Origin: an uncultured Ruminococcus sp.
GTDB taxonomy: Bacteria; Bacillota; Clostridia; Oscillospirales; Acutalibacteraceae
NCBI GenBank assembly: GCA_902798365.1
Contig: CADBWP010000003.1
Span: forward strand, 671-47,237
DNA: 46,567 nt
Direction: 5' to 3'
The number at the start of each line of letters is the position of its first letter. Positions within the stretch are counted from its first letter, which is position 1. The notes under the pieces were generated by a model. The model saw only the letters and a program-made list of their open reading frames with translations, searched no databases and was not told the DNA's origin. The translations under genes and the position numbers were made by a program. Shown here in pieces: positions 1 through 8,207 of the stretch.

Positions 1-1364
1 GCGTTGAACACAGCGGTGTATTCCGCGTCGCCCGTAACAGCTGTGGGAACGGGATCCCAGCCGATGAAGTTGTAGGTGAACTGTGCGTCGTCTTCCTTGG
101 TTGCGTCCGGGTGAGTGGGAGTATCGCCGTAAGCTGCGGTTGCGGTGTCGATAACGGTGCCGTCGTCGTTCTTCCATGTGATGGTGTAGATTCTGGGAAC
201 AGCTGTGAACTGAGCTGTGTAGGTCGCGTTGCCTGTTACGGAAGCAACCGAGGGTGACCATGTGCCGTTGAACTCGTAGGTGTACCCGTTGTCCTCTGTC
301 TTAGTGGGAGTCGCGCCTGTGTAGGACGGAGTTGTGCCGTAGGCAACAGACTCGGATTTGAGAGTCTTGTTGTCGCCGTCTTTCCATGTGATCGTGTAGG
401 AACGGAGTGTCTCGCTGTAGGTAGCTGTGTAGGTCTCGTCCTTTGTCGCGGCGGGAAGGTCGCTGTCCTTCGGGTAGAAGGTGTTGCTGCTGTCAGTCCA
501 GCCTATGAAGGTGTAGCTGTACTGAGCTGTGGAAGCTCTTGAAACAGACCAGCGATAGTAAGGAACCGTGCCTGCGCCAACTGTACTTTGACCATCATAG
601 AGATTGGAGCCGTTGTAGTCTTTCCATGTGATTGTGTAGGTGGTGAAGTTATAGCCCGCGAGGTAAACGGTACCATTGTCATTACCAAGAACTATGTAGG
701 CGTTGCCTACTGTGTTGTTGTAAACAGGGAGATAATGCCCGTGGCTATCCTCATCGTTGATGCAGGGATAATTTTCCGAAAAGTTAAATCTAATTTCGCT
801 GCCGAGCGTGACGTTATTGGGGAACGTTTGAAAAAGGGTGCCCTCCAGCGAGTCACCCTCACCGTATGTACCGCCAATGAGGACGATGTTGCAGTTGCCT
901 TTTTGTACCTCCATAGGAGCTGATGAAGATGCAACGATAACATCGCCGGGCTGAAGATCTGATATGGTAACATGAACCGGATCATCGGTTGCCCTATAGA
1001 CATTGTTGACGGCGGGGAAGGTGCCGCCTGAGCCTGAGCCGCCCTGACCGCCTGAAACTGTGCCGCCGTTATCCGTGAAATACGTATAAGCTGCGTTATA
1101 CGCGCTTTCTACCTCGGCGGTTACTTGCCCGTTCGCTTCATAGAATGCCTCACCTAACGAATTATAATATTCAATCAGCGGATCGGCGTGGTCCCAGTCG
1201 CCTTGATCAATATAACCATCTATCATGGCTGACATTGAACTCAGCAATGATTGTACATCATATCCCTCGAGGGCGCTCGCCGTCATGGGAACAGCAATGA
1301 ATACGCTTACGACCATCAGGATCGAAAGCAGAATACTTATTGGTTTTTTGCATTTCTTAATCAT
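1..1364 (-). CDS. Secreted repeat protein with InlB/Flg_new-type repeats, 3' end beyond window
   Basis: The reading frame is open from an ATG at 1364 to the window edge, giving 454 codons of an unfinished protein. The start follows AAGGAGG by a few bases. Residues 1-29 form a signal peptide (MIKKC basic end, hydrophobic stretch, TASA cleavage-like site). A Gly/Ser-rich linker near residues 105-115 is followed by a region with no family I recognise, then three repeats that each begin YTITWK, near residues 247, 322 and 389, spaced about 67-76 residues and carrying YTAxY/YTAxF ends and GW motifs. These match the beta-grasp repeats known as InlB B-repeat or Listeria-Bacteroides (Flg_new) repeats of surface proteins. 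A wall anchor or dockerin could lie in the missing C-terminus. Role: probably extracellular adhesion or scaffold; the specific function is unknown. Confidence 0.8.
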   Translation of the reverse strand, partial: MIKKCKKPISILLSILMVVSVFIAVPMTASALEGYDVQSLLSSMSAMIDGYIDQGDWDHADPLIEYYNSLGEAFYEANGQVTAEVESAYNAAYTYFTDNGGTVSGGQGGSGSGGTFPAVNNVYRATDDPVHVTISDLQPGDVIVASSSAPMEVQKGNCNIVLIGGTYGEGDSLEGTLFQTFPNNVTLGSEIRFNFSENYPCINDEDSHGHYLPVYNNTVGNAYIVLGNDNGTVYLAGYNFTTYTITWKDYNGSNLYDGQSTVGAGTVPYYRWSVSRASTAQYSYTFIGWTDSSNTFYPKDSDLPAATKDETYTATYSETLRSYTITWKDGDNKTLKSESVAYGTTPSYTGATPTKTEDNGYTYEFNGTWSPSVASVTGNATYTAQFTAVPRIYTITWKNDDGTVIDTATAAYGDTPTHPDATKEDDAQFTYNFIGWDPVPTAVTGDAEYTAVFN

Positions 1365-1418
1365 ATTTTCCTCCTTAAAAATAATAGAATAAAATAATAG
1401 AATAATAAATTATAACAA

Positions 1419-1495
1419 TTGCTTATTTGGGTCTGTCCGCTGACCGCGTATCCTTTGCAATACCGGACATCGGCTGCTGCCGAACAAATAAACAA
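1419..1495 (-). promoter_or_regulatory. Structured 5' leader, three-way-junction-like RNA
   Basis: In the leader of the secreted repeat protein, read on the minus strand, an 11-bp stem (1485-1495 with 1419-1429, one G-U pair) encloses two hairpins: TCGGC/GCCGA with a four-base loop (1470-1483), and GTCCG/CGGAC (1464-1468 with 1435-1439), which itself contains GTAT/ATAC. Further hairpins lie upstream at about 1515-1570. I do not recognise a known riboswitch class. The layout suggests a cis-regulatory RNA, but the fold was made by eye. Confidence 0.4.
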
Positions 1496-1588
1496 AAGGT
1501 TACCGAAAGATGTTGCTTGGGGACGGTGATAAGGTGTTAACCGCCCGGGTGACCGATTTTTCGTCACACTCTATATAAATTCAGCCAT

Positions 1589-1617
1589 ATTATAACAGAA
1601 ACGCAACAAAAAAGCAA
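1589..1617 (-). promoter_or_regulatory. Predicted sigma-A promoter of the secreted repeat protein
   Basis: On the minus strand TTGCTT (1612-1617) and TATAAT (1589-1594) are separated by exactly 17 nt, and TG stands one base before the -10 (extended -10). Transcription would start near 1583, leaving a 5' leader of about 220 nt before the ATG at 1364. A second TGTTATAAT at 1409-1417 has no good -35 and could be a minor start. Confidence 0.55.
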
Positions 1618-1648
1618 AAAGGGTTACCGGAATGGTAACCCTTTTTTT
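1616..1648. terminator. Bidirectional intrinsic terminator
   Basis: A perfect 13-bp stem (1616-1628 with 1634-1646; core GGGTTACC/GGTAACCC) with a 5-base loop is flanked by A and T runs, so it can act on both strands. It would end minus-strand transcription coming from the hisS-aspS operon. It overlaps the -35 of the next gene's promoter. Confidence 0.75.
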
Positions 1649-1671
1649 GAAATTTTAGCCCTTTGGGGTGG

Positions 1672-1706
1672 TATTAACAAAACCTTTCTGCAACGGCGGG
1701 TCATAA
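1672..1706 (+). repeat. Dispersed 35-nt intergenic repeat, copy A
   Basis: This 35-nt stretch matches 33 of 35 bases of the reverse complement of 39193-39227. A shared CCTTTGG lies a few bases upstream in both. Both copies are in gaps between genes. No open frame or clear hairpin explains the conservation. Confidence 0.7.
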
Positions 1707-1770
1707 CGCGGGCTTCGAGGTAACCTTATACGCAAACGTCAGGTGCGCGGAAAAAGCGCCCACCGGCGCA

Positions 1771-1817
1771 AGTCGGGAAGAAAGCCCCTCGCCAAAGCGA
1801 AGCCTTTCTTCCCGACC
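1771..1817. repeat. GTCGGGAAGA-type palindrome, copy 1
   Basis: A 13-bp perfect inverted repeat (GTCGGGAAGAAAG at 1772-1784, its complement at 1804-1816) surrounds a small inner hairpin TCGC-CAAA-GCGA (1789-1800). It lies about 26 nt past the stop of the zinc-ribbon protein gene. The inner core and arms are shared with the element at 6006-6067. There is no T run, so its value as a terminator alone is doubtful. Confidence 0.7.
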
Positions 1818-1842
1818 GAAACTCTATTCTCTGTGCTCTGAA

Positions 1843-2616
1843 TCAATAAATCGTCTTGCGGTTGGTTTGCTCCTTTACCGAGTCAAACTTCCACACGCGG
1901 GTGTTTACCTCTACCACGCCCGTGCCGCAGTATTCGCAGAACTTTTGCCCCAAATTCTTTATGGGCGCGCCGCAGCTTGGGCAGGTAAGCCCGAGCGCCT
2001 CGTTATACACTCCCATAACGTCGGCGTCCTGAACATACACCAGACCGACGTCGTAGGCGGTCTGCTTTTTGCAGTCCTTGTCGCCGAAAACGACCTTGCC
2101 GTCCCTGTCCTCAACATAGTCATACACGCCGACCGAAATGCTGAATATAACCGTGACCGTGCCGCCCGATTTGCTGTAGCGGGTCAGCTGGGTGTCATGG
2201 AGCACGGGCTCGACAAAATACTGCTTTTGCCCGTTTGTTTCAAGATTCTCGATTATCTCCAAAATATGGTTTTTGAGCGTGAGCGAACATTCCTCGGGCA
2301 GGGTGGCTGTGCTGCCGGTTGACAGCGCGTTAAAGTAGCCGCGCAGCACGGCGTTTGCCTTTTGCTTGTACAGCTCATAGTCAAACTCGGGAAAGTCGCT
2401 GAGAAGCTGGGGCTTGTATATGCCCGTTACCGAGCGAAGCGAACGCGGGGTCTCGCTGAGCTTTTTCTTTTGATCCTTCAAGCCCTCGGCAATGCTTTTG
2501 GTGCCGAACGCGTCCATTGAGAATTTGCGGATCTTGCTTCTTATCGCCAGACCTCCCGCAATGCCTACAAGCGCTATTCCGCCGATAACTGCGAGATAAA
2601 GAAATAACCCTTCCAT
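1843..2616 (-). CDS. Membrane-anchored zinc-ribbon protein, Tim44-like (tentative)
   Basis: 257 aa. Residues 3-25 form one membrane segment (LFLYLAVIGGIALVGIAGGLAI), followed by a charged linker. The middle part (about residues 78-205, starting FDYELYKQKANAVLRGYFNAL) resembles the Tim44-like/NTF2-type fold seen in many clostridial proteins of this size; this match is from memory and tentative. The C-terminus carries a zinc ribbon, CPSC and CEYC separated by about 12 residues. The gene is third in the hisS-aspS operon, 26 nt after aspS, with GAGGA before the ATG. Function is unknown; a membrane-bound binding or quality-control role would be guesswork. Confidence 0.75.
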   Translation of the reverse strand: MEGLFLYLAVIGGIALVGIAGGLAIRSKIRKFSMDAFGTKSIAEGLKDQKKKLSETPRSLRSVTGIYKPQLLSDFPEFDYELYKQKANAVLRGYFNALSTGSTATLPEECSLTLKNHILEIIENLETNGQKQYFVEPVLHDTQLTRYSKSGGTVTVIFSISVGVYDYVEDRDGKVVFGDKDCKKQTAYDVGLVYVQDADVMGVYNEALGLTCPSCGAPIKNLGQKFCEYCGTGVVEVNTRVWKFDSVKEQTNRKTIY

Positions 2617-2642
2617 AGCTTTTCCTCAAAATGATAACGTAG

Positions 2643-4418
<1,776 letters not shown>

Positions 4419-4435
4419 TTCATTACCCTCTTCTA

Positions 4436-5731
4436 TTATATTTCAAAAGAACTGTCGTCGGCGAGCGTCAGTACCGAAAACCTTTCGGCAAAGCTGTCGT
4501 CAAGCGCAAGCTCTGTCTGCTCGCCCGTCTTCATGTTTTTTACCTTCGCCTTGTTTTCGGCTATCTCATTGTCGCCCAGCACAAGCGAATACTTTGCGCC
4601 TATTTTGTCGGCGTATTTCATCTGGGCGCGAAGTCCTCTGCCCACAACGTCGGTCTCGGCAATAAGACCGCATTCCCTGACGCGGCGAAGCAGGGTGAAC
4701 GCCTTGCGCTTTGCCTCGTCTCCCATTGTGGCTATGTACAGCGAGCAGGCGTCGGGATCGGGTATCTCTATGCCCTGAGCGTCCATTACCATCAGCAGAC
4801 GTTCAAGTCCCATCGCAAAGCCCAGCGACGGCATGTGCTTTCCGCCCAGCTCCTCAATAAGCCCGTCATAGCGTCCGCCGCCGCATACGGTGCCCTGGGC
4901 GCCTATGCAGTCGGTAACAAACTCAAACACGGTCTTGGTGTAGTAGTCGAGCCCGCGCACGATGGTGGGGTTGACCTCATATTTAACGCCCGCGCAGTCA
5001 AGGTACGCCTTTACCTCGGCAAAGTGAGCCTCACATTCGTCGCACAGGTAATCGGTTATCTTGGGGGCGTCCTTGGCTATCTCCCTGTCCTCGGGGCTTT
5101 TGCAGTCGAGCAGGCGCATGGGATTTTTTTCAAGGCGCGAAAGGCAGGTGCCGCACAGCCTGTCGCGGAAGCCGCCGAAGTAGTCGCGCAACGCCTGATT
5201 GTATTTTGCCCTGCATTCGGGGCAGCCTATGGAGTTTATCTCAAGGCGTATTTTGTCAAGCCCGAGGCGGTCGAGTATCGACTGCGCAACGCAGATTATC
5301 TCGGCGTCGGCAACGGGCGACTGAGTGCCGTATTCCTCAAGGCCGAACTGGTGAAACTCTCTCAGTCTGCCTGCCTGGGGCTTTTCGTAGCGGTAGCACG
5401 ACACAAAGTAGCTCGCCTTGATGGGCAGACCCTCGTTTTCAAGCGAGTGCTCAAGCACGGCTCTCGCCGCGCCCGCGGTGCCCTCGGGGCGAAGAGTAAC
5501 GCTCTCGCCGCCCTTGGTGTCAAAGGTGTACATCTCCTTTTGCACAACGTCGGTGGTCTGACCCACGCCGCGCGCAAAAAGCTCGGTATGCTCAAAAACA
5601 GGGGTGCGTATCTCTTTGAAGCCGTAGGTTTTCGACTCCTCGCGCATTATGTTCTCCACAAACTGCCAGCGGTAGCTCTGCTTGGGCAGCACGTCCTCTG
5701 TTCCTTTAATTTTTTTGGTTATCAAAGCCAT
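4436..5731 (-). CDS. hisS: Histidine-tRNA ligase
   Basis: 431 aa, typical of bacterial HisRS. It attaches histidine to tRNA-His. Class II motifs are clear: GTEDVLPKQSYRW at the N-terminus, LRPEGTAGAAR and CYRYEKPQAGRLREFHQFG (motif 2), the histidine-specific RGLDYYTKTVFEF and GGGRYDGL, and motif 3 GFAMGLERLL. The last 95 residues form the anticodon-binding domain. GGGAGAA lies 7 nt before the ATG. It is the first gene of the hisS-aspS operon, with its own predicted promoter. The short leader can form a GGCGC-TTCG-GCGCC hairpin (about 5760-5775) just before the ribosome binding site. I see no T-box. Confidence 0.97.
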   Translation of the reverse strand: MALITKKIKGTEDVLPKQSYRWQFVENIMREESKTYGFKEIRTPVFEHTELFARGVGQTTDVVQKEMYTFDTKGGESVTLRPEGTAGAARAVLEHSLENEGLPIKASYFVSCYRYEKPQAGRLREFHQFGLEEYGTQSPVADAEIICVAQSILDRLGLDKIRLEINSIGCPECRAKYNQALRDYFGGFRDRLCGTCLSRLEKNPMRLLDCKSPEDREIAKDAPKITDYLCDECEAHFAEVKAYLDCAGVKYEVNPTIVRGLDYYTKTVFEFVTDCIGAQGTVCGGGRYDGLIEELGGKHMPSLGFAMGLERLLMVMDAQGIEIPDPDACSLYIATMGDEAKRKAFTLLRRVRECGLIAETDVVGRGLRAQMKYADKIGAKYSLVLGDNEIAENKAKVKNMKTGEQTELALDDSFAERFSVLTLADDSSFEI

Positions 5732-5783
5732 ATGTATTTCTCCCGTGTGAATTACTGACGGCGCCGAAGCGCCCTTGCCCCTA

Positions 5784-5813
5784 AGTATATCACTTTTCGC
5801 CGTATCAGGTCAA
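5784..5813 (-). promoter_or_regulatory. Predicted promoter of hisS-aspS
   Basis: On the minus strand TTGACC (5808-5813) and TATACT (5784-5789) have an 18-nt spacer. The inferred leader is about 45 nt long. Confidence 0.65.
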
Positions 5814-5824
5814 GAGTCAGTTTG

Positions 5825-5993
5825 TATAGGCAATACCGCATAATTCAGGTGTGCGGATTGCGCAGCAAGATTTTTCGTCAGATTGTACAAATAAATCGAG
5901 GTAAGGCTGTCGCCTTGCCGAGATTTTTTGGGCAAGCTGACGGAACAATATTCAAGCAAGACGTGCGCCTTGAATTGTGCGGTGTTGCCTATA
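5825..5993. repeat. 169-bp palindromic element, MITE-like
   Basis: The whole stretch is one imperfect palindrome. The ends (TATAGGCAA at 5825-5833, complement at 5985-5993) continue into 24-25-nt arms differing at two bases and one indel. The centre is a hairpin of about 15 bp (5893-5907 with 5912-5926) whose midpoint, 5909.5, coincides with the midpoint of the ends. TA dinucleotides at both edges would fit insertion at TA by an IS630/mariner-type element, which is inference. It carries no credible gene. It fills most of the 350-nt gap between the MgsA-like gene and hisS. Confidence 0.75.
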
Positions 5994-6005
5994 ATGGGTT
6001 ATTCA

Positions 6006-6067
6006 ATAAGAATCGGTCGGGAAGAAGCACTCGCCCAAGCGAAGCTGTCTTCCCGACCGATTCTTAT
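6006..6067. repeat. GTCGGGAAGA-type palindrome, copy 2, with perfect 20-bp arms
   Basis: A perfect 20-bp inverted repeat (6006-6025 with 6048-6067) surrounds TCGC-CCAA-GCGA (6031-6042), the same inner hairpin as at 1789-1800. It starts 17 nt beyond the stop of the MgsA-like gene and would stall or end minus-strand transcription, although the following tract (TTCTTATT) is a poor T run. Confidence 0.8.
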
Positions 6068-6083
6068 AACTTTTAATCAAATT

Positions 6084-6479
6084 CTATTTGAGGATATTTC
6101 TCCAGTCCAGATCGCCGCGCTCAAGACCGTGGATAAGCACCTCGGCGGTGGCTATGTTGGTGGCGACGGGAATATTGTGCATGTCGCAAAGGCGCAGCAT
6201 GTCCATGTCGTTAGCCTCGTTGGGCTTGGGGTTGAGAGGATCGCGGAAGAACAGCAGCATATCCACCTCGTTGCAGGCTATGCGAGCAGCTATCTGCTGG
6301 CTGCCGCCCTGCGCTCCCGAGAGGAATTTTTGAACGGAAAGACCCGTTGCCTCGGACACCATTTTGCCGGTGGTGCCGGTCGCGCAAAGGGTGTTGCGGC
6401 TGAGCGCGCCGCAGTATGCGATGCAGAACTGTACCATAAGCTCTTTCTTCTCGTCGTGAGCTATTAAAGCGATATTCAT
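6084..6479 (-). CDS. mgsA: Methylglyoxal-synthase-like protein lacking the usual catalytic residues
   Basis: 131 aa from the ATG at 6479, preferred over the ATG at 6485 because GGAGG is then 7 nt away rather than 1. The protein lines up over its whole length with MgsA, which turns dihydroxyacetone phosphate into methylglyoxal. The phosphate-binding ATGTTG and the N-terminal IAHD are kept. However, by hand alignment to E. coli MgsA the general base Asp71 (GGDQQ) is Ser (GGSQQ), and His98 and Asp101 in the DPLN...HDPD segment are both Asn (DPLNPKPNEAND). A phosphate-ligand-binding or sensing role is therefore as likely as synthase activity. It follows minD by 41 nt, a pairing seen in clostridia. 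Confidence 0.8.
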   Translation of the reverse strand: MNIALIAHDEKKELMVQFCIAYCGALSRNTLCATGTTGKMVSEATGLSVQKFLSGAQGGSQQIAARIACNEVDMLLFFRDPLNPKPNEANDMDMLRLCDMHNIPVATNIATAEVLIHGLERGDLDWRNILK

Positions 6480-6520
6480 ATCCATTCCTCCAAACGTTTT
6501 TCTGTTATGTTAATAGTTGA

Positions 6521-7258
6521 TCATCTTATCAGCAGGGGTGTGCGCACGCCCTGAAGCCTGTCGGTAACGCGGTCGAACACCTCAAGCGCGGGGCTCGATT
6601 CCAGCCCTGCCGCGCCGCGCTGCATAATGACAGATATGGCGTAGTCAAACGGCACCACGGCTATAAGCCTGGTTTGCGCCGCGTCTATAACGGCGTCGAG
6701 GTCATCGTAAAAATGCAGCTTTTTAAACATCTTTTTGTCAAAGCGGTTAATAATCAGCCTGATGTTATTTATGCCCAGAGCCTCAAGCTTTTTTCTCACC
6801 TTTACGCCGCCGCGAACGCTCGTGGGCTCGGCGTTGGTAACAATGACGGCGCGGTCTGCCGGGGCTGCCGCCGTGACAAAGCCCGAGCCTATTCCGGCGG
6901 GCGAGTCGATAATGACATAATCGAAGTTGTGCTTTATCGAATCCACAAGCTGTCTGAACACCGGGGGGCTCAGCTCGTTTTCCGCGTCAAAGGGCGCCGC
7001 CATAAGGTAAAGATTCTGAATGTGGCGGCTTCTGTAAACAGCCTCGCCGAACGCGCAGTTGCCGCACACGGCGTCGGACGCGTCAAACAGAATATCCTGC
7101 TCAATGTCGAGCATGATGTCCAAGCCGCGCATGCCGCTGTCGCAGTCGATAAGCAGCACCTTTTTACCTTGTTTTACGAGAGCCGCGGAAAGACAGATGC
7201 ACACGGTCGATTTGCCCGTGCCGCCCTTTCCCGAGGCAACAACGATTACATTGTCCAT
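6521..7258 (-). CDS. minD: MinD-like septum-site ATPase
   Basis: 245 aa. MinD is a membrane-associated ATPase that places the division site. The deviant Walker A GKGGTGKST with the signature lysine is at residues 10-18, the conserved LLIDCDSGMRGLDIMLDIE follows, and switch II IIDSPAG is near residue 116. This is the MinD rather than ParA or Mrp pattern. The usual C-terminal amphipathic helix rich in Lys/Phe is not obvious; the protein ends GVRTPLLIR. No minC or minE is adjacent; the next gene is the MgsA homologue. It has its own promoter. Confidence 0.88.
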   Translation of the reverse strand: MDNVIVVASGKGGTGKSTVCICLSAALVKQGKKVLLIDCDSGMRGLDIMLDIEQDILFDASDAVCGNCAFGEAVYRSRHIQNLYLMAAPFDAENELSPPVFRQLVDSIKHNFDYVIIDSPAGIGSGFVTAAAPADRAVIVTNAEPTSVRGGVKVRKKLEALGINNIRLIINRFDKKMFKKLHFYDDLDAVIDAAQTRLIAVVPFDYAISVIMQRGAAGLESSPALEVFDRVTDRLQGVRTPLLIR

Positions 7259-7277
7259 ATTACACTACCTCTGAAAT

Positions 7278-7306
7278 ATTTTATCACATAATTTTGTAAA
7301 GTGCAA
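7278..7306 (-). promoter_or_regulatory. Predicted promoter of minD
   Basis: TTGCAC (minus, 7301-7306) and TAAAAT (7278-7283) with a 17-nt spacer, about 20 nt before the minD start. The AT-rich gap 7310-7415 between this promoter and the end of the sirtuin gene shows no clear terminator. Confidence 0.7.
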
Positions 7307-7415
7307 TAAAAAGTGAGGATTTAATCAACCAAATTTTTATTCATTATTTTAGTGATAGTGCCAAATATTTTTTATTATCCGAGTCGTTTCGGCGCAAAAA
7401 ATGTCGATAATTGTG

Positions 7416-8138
7416 CTATTTTATCACTATTCTGTCAAGCAGCTCGCCCACCTTGTCGTGAAAAACCAGATCCGCCTGCTTGTCAAGAGGCGTTTTGTCG
7501 CGGTTGATAAGCACGAGGGTATCGCCGCGAAAATAGCGCACAAAGCCCGCCGCGGGATACACCGTAAGGCTTGTTCCGGCGATTATCAGCGTGTCGGCTG
7601 TCATAATGGCGTTAAGCGCGCCGTTGACCACGCTGTCGTCAAGCCCTTCCTCATACAGCACAACGTCGGGCTTTATAACGCCGCCGCAGTCGCATACGGG
7701 CACGCCCTCGCTGTTTTTTATATACTCCGCGGTAAAGAATTTGCGGCATTTGCGGCAATGGTTGCGCAGCACGCTGCCGTGAAGCTCATACACGCGCTTG
7801 CTGCCTGCCGCCTGATGAAGCCCGTCTATGTTTTGGGTGACCACCGCGCTCAGCTTGCCCGCGCGTTCAAGCTCAGCGAGCTTAAGGTGCGCCTTGTTGG
7901 GCTTTTTGTCAAGGCAGAGCATTTTGTCGCGGTAAAAGCGGTAAAACTCAGCCGTGTTGCGCTCAAAAAACGTGTGGCTCAAAATCTGCTCGGGCGGATA
8001 GTCGTACTTCATGTTGTAAATGCCGTCAACGCTGCGAAAGTCCGGAATACCGCTTTCGGTGCTCACTCCGGCTCCGCCGAAGAAAACTATGCGGCTGCTT
8101 TTGTCTGTTACTTCCTGCAGTTGTTCAACCGTGCTCAT
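7416..8138 (-). CDS. NAD-dependent protein deacylase (sirtuin)
   Basis: 240 aa, a bacterial Sir2/CobB-type enzyme that removes acyl groups from protein lysines using NAD. Visible motifs in order: FFGGAGVSTESGIPDFRS (NAD binding, residues 19-36), TQNIDGLH, catalytic His in ELHGS, zinc cysteines CRKC and CDCGG, GTSLTVYPAAG and VLINRD. All key residues are present. GGAGG lies directly before the ATG. It is 69 nt downstream of the ROK kinase gene, but that gap is almost filled by a strong terminator whose T run touches this ribosome binding site, so expression probably depends on read-through. Confidence 0.95.
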   Translation of the reverse strand: MSTVEQLQEVTDKSSRIVFFGGAGVSTESGIPDFRSVDGIYNMKYDYPPEQILSHTFFERNTAEFYRFYRDKMLCLDKKPNKAHLKLAELERAGKLSAVVTQNIDGLHQAAGSKRVYELHGSVLRNHCRKCRKFFTAEYIKNSEGVPVCDCGGVIKPDVVLYEEGLDDSVVNGALNAIMTADTLIIAGTSLTVYPAAGFVRYFRGDTLVLINRDKTPLDKQADLVFHDKVGELLDRIVIK

Positions 8139-8149
8139 ATTAACCTCCG

Positions 8150-8187
8150 AAAAAAGGCAGAAAGTCCGCCGCCGCCGACCTTCTGCC
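8150..8187 (-). terminator. Strong intrinsic terminator between ROK kinase and sirtuin
   Basis: On the minus strand an 11-bp stem (8177-8187 with 8156-8166, one G-U pair), a GGCGGCGGCG loop and a T6 tract (8150-8155) start 20 nt after the ROK stop. The T tract is immediately followed by the GGAGG (8144-8148) of the sirtuin gene, leaving no space for a promoter. Confidence 0.85.
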
Positions 8188-8207
8188 CGTGCTTTTGTTT
8201 ATCCGCG

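Noticed and set aside
1365-1567. Cyclic di-GMP (GEMM) riboswitch in the leader of the secreted repeat protein
   Set aside because: The conserved GEMM core and tetraloop receptor could not be matched on either strand; kept only as an unclassified structured leader.
5732-6083. Possible T-box or other riboswitch upstream of hisS
   Set aside because: The predicted hisS promoter lies downstream of the palindromic element, the leader is only about 45 nt, and no T-box sequence (AGGGTGGNACCGCG type) is present.
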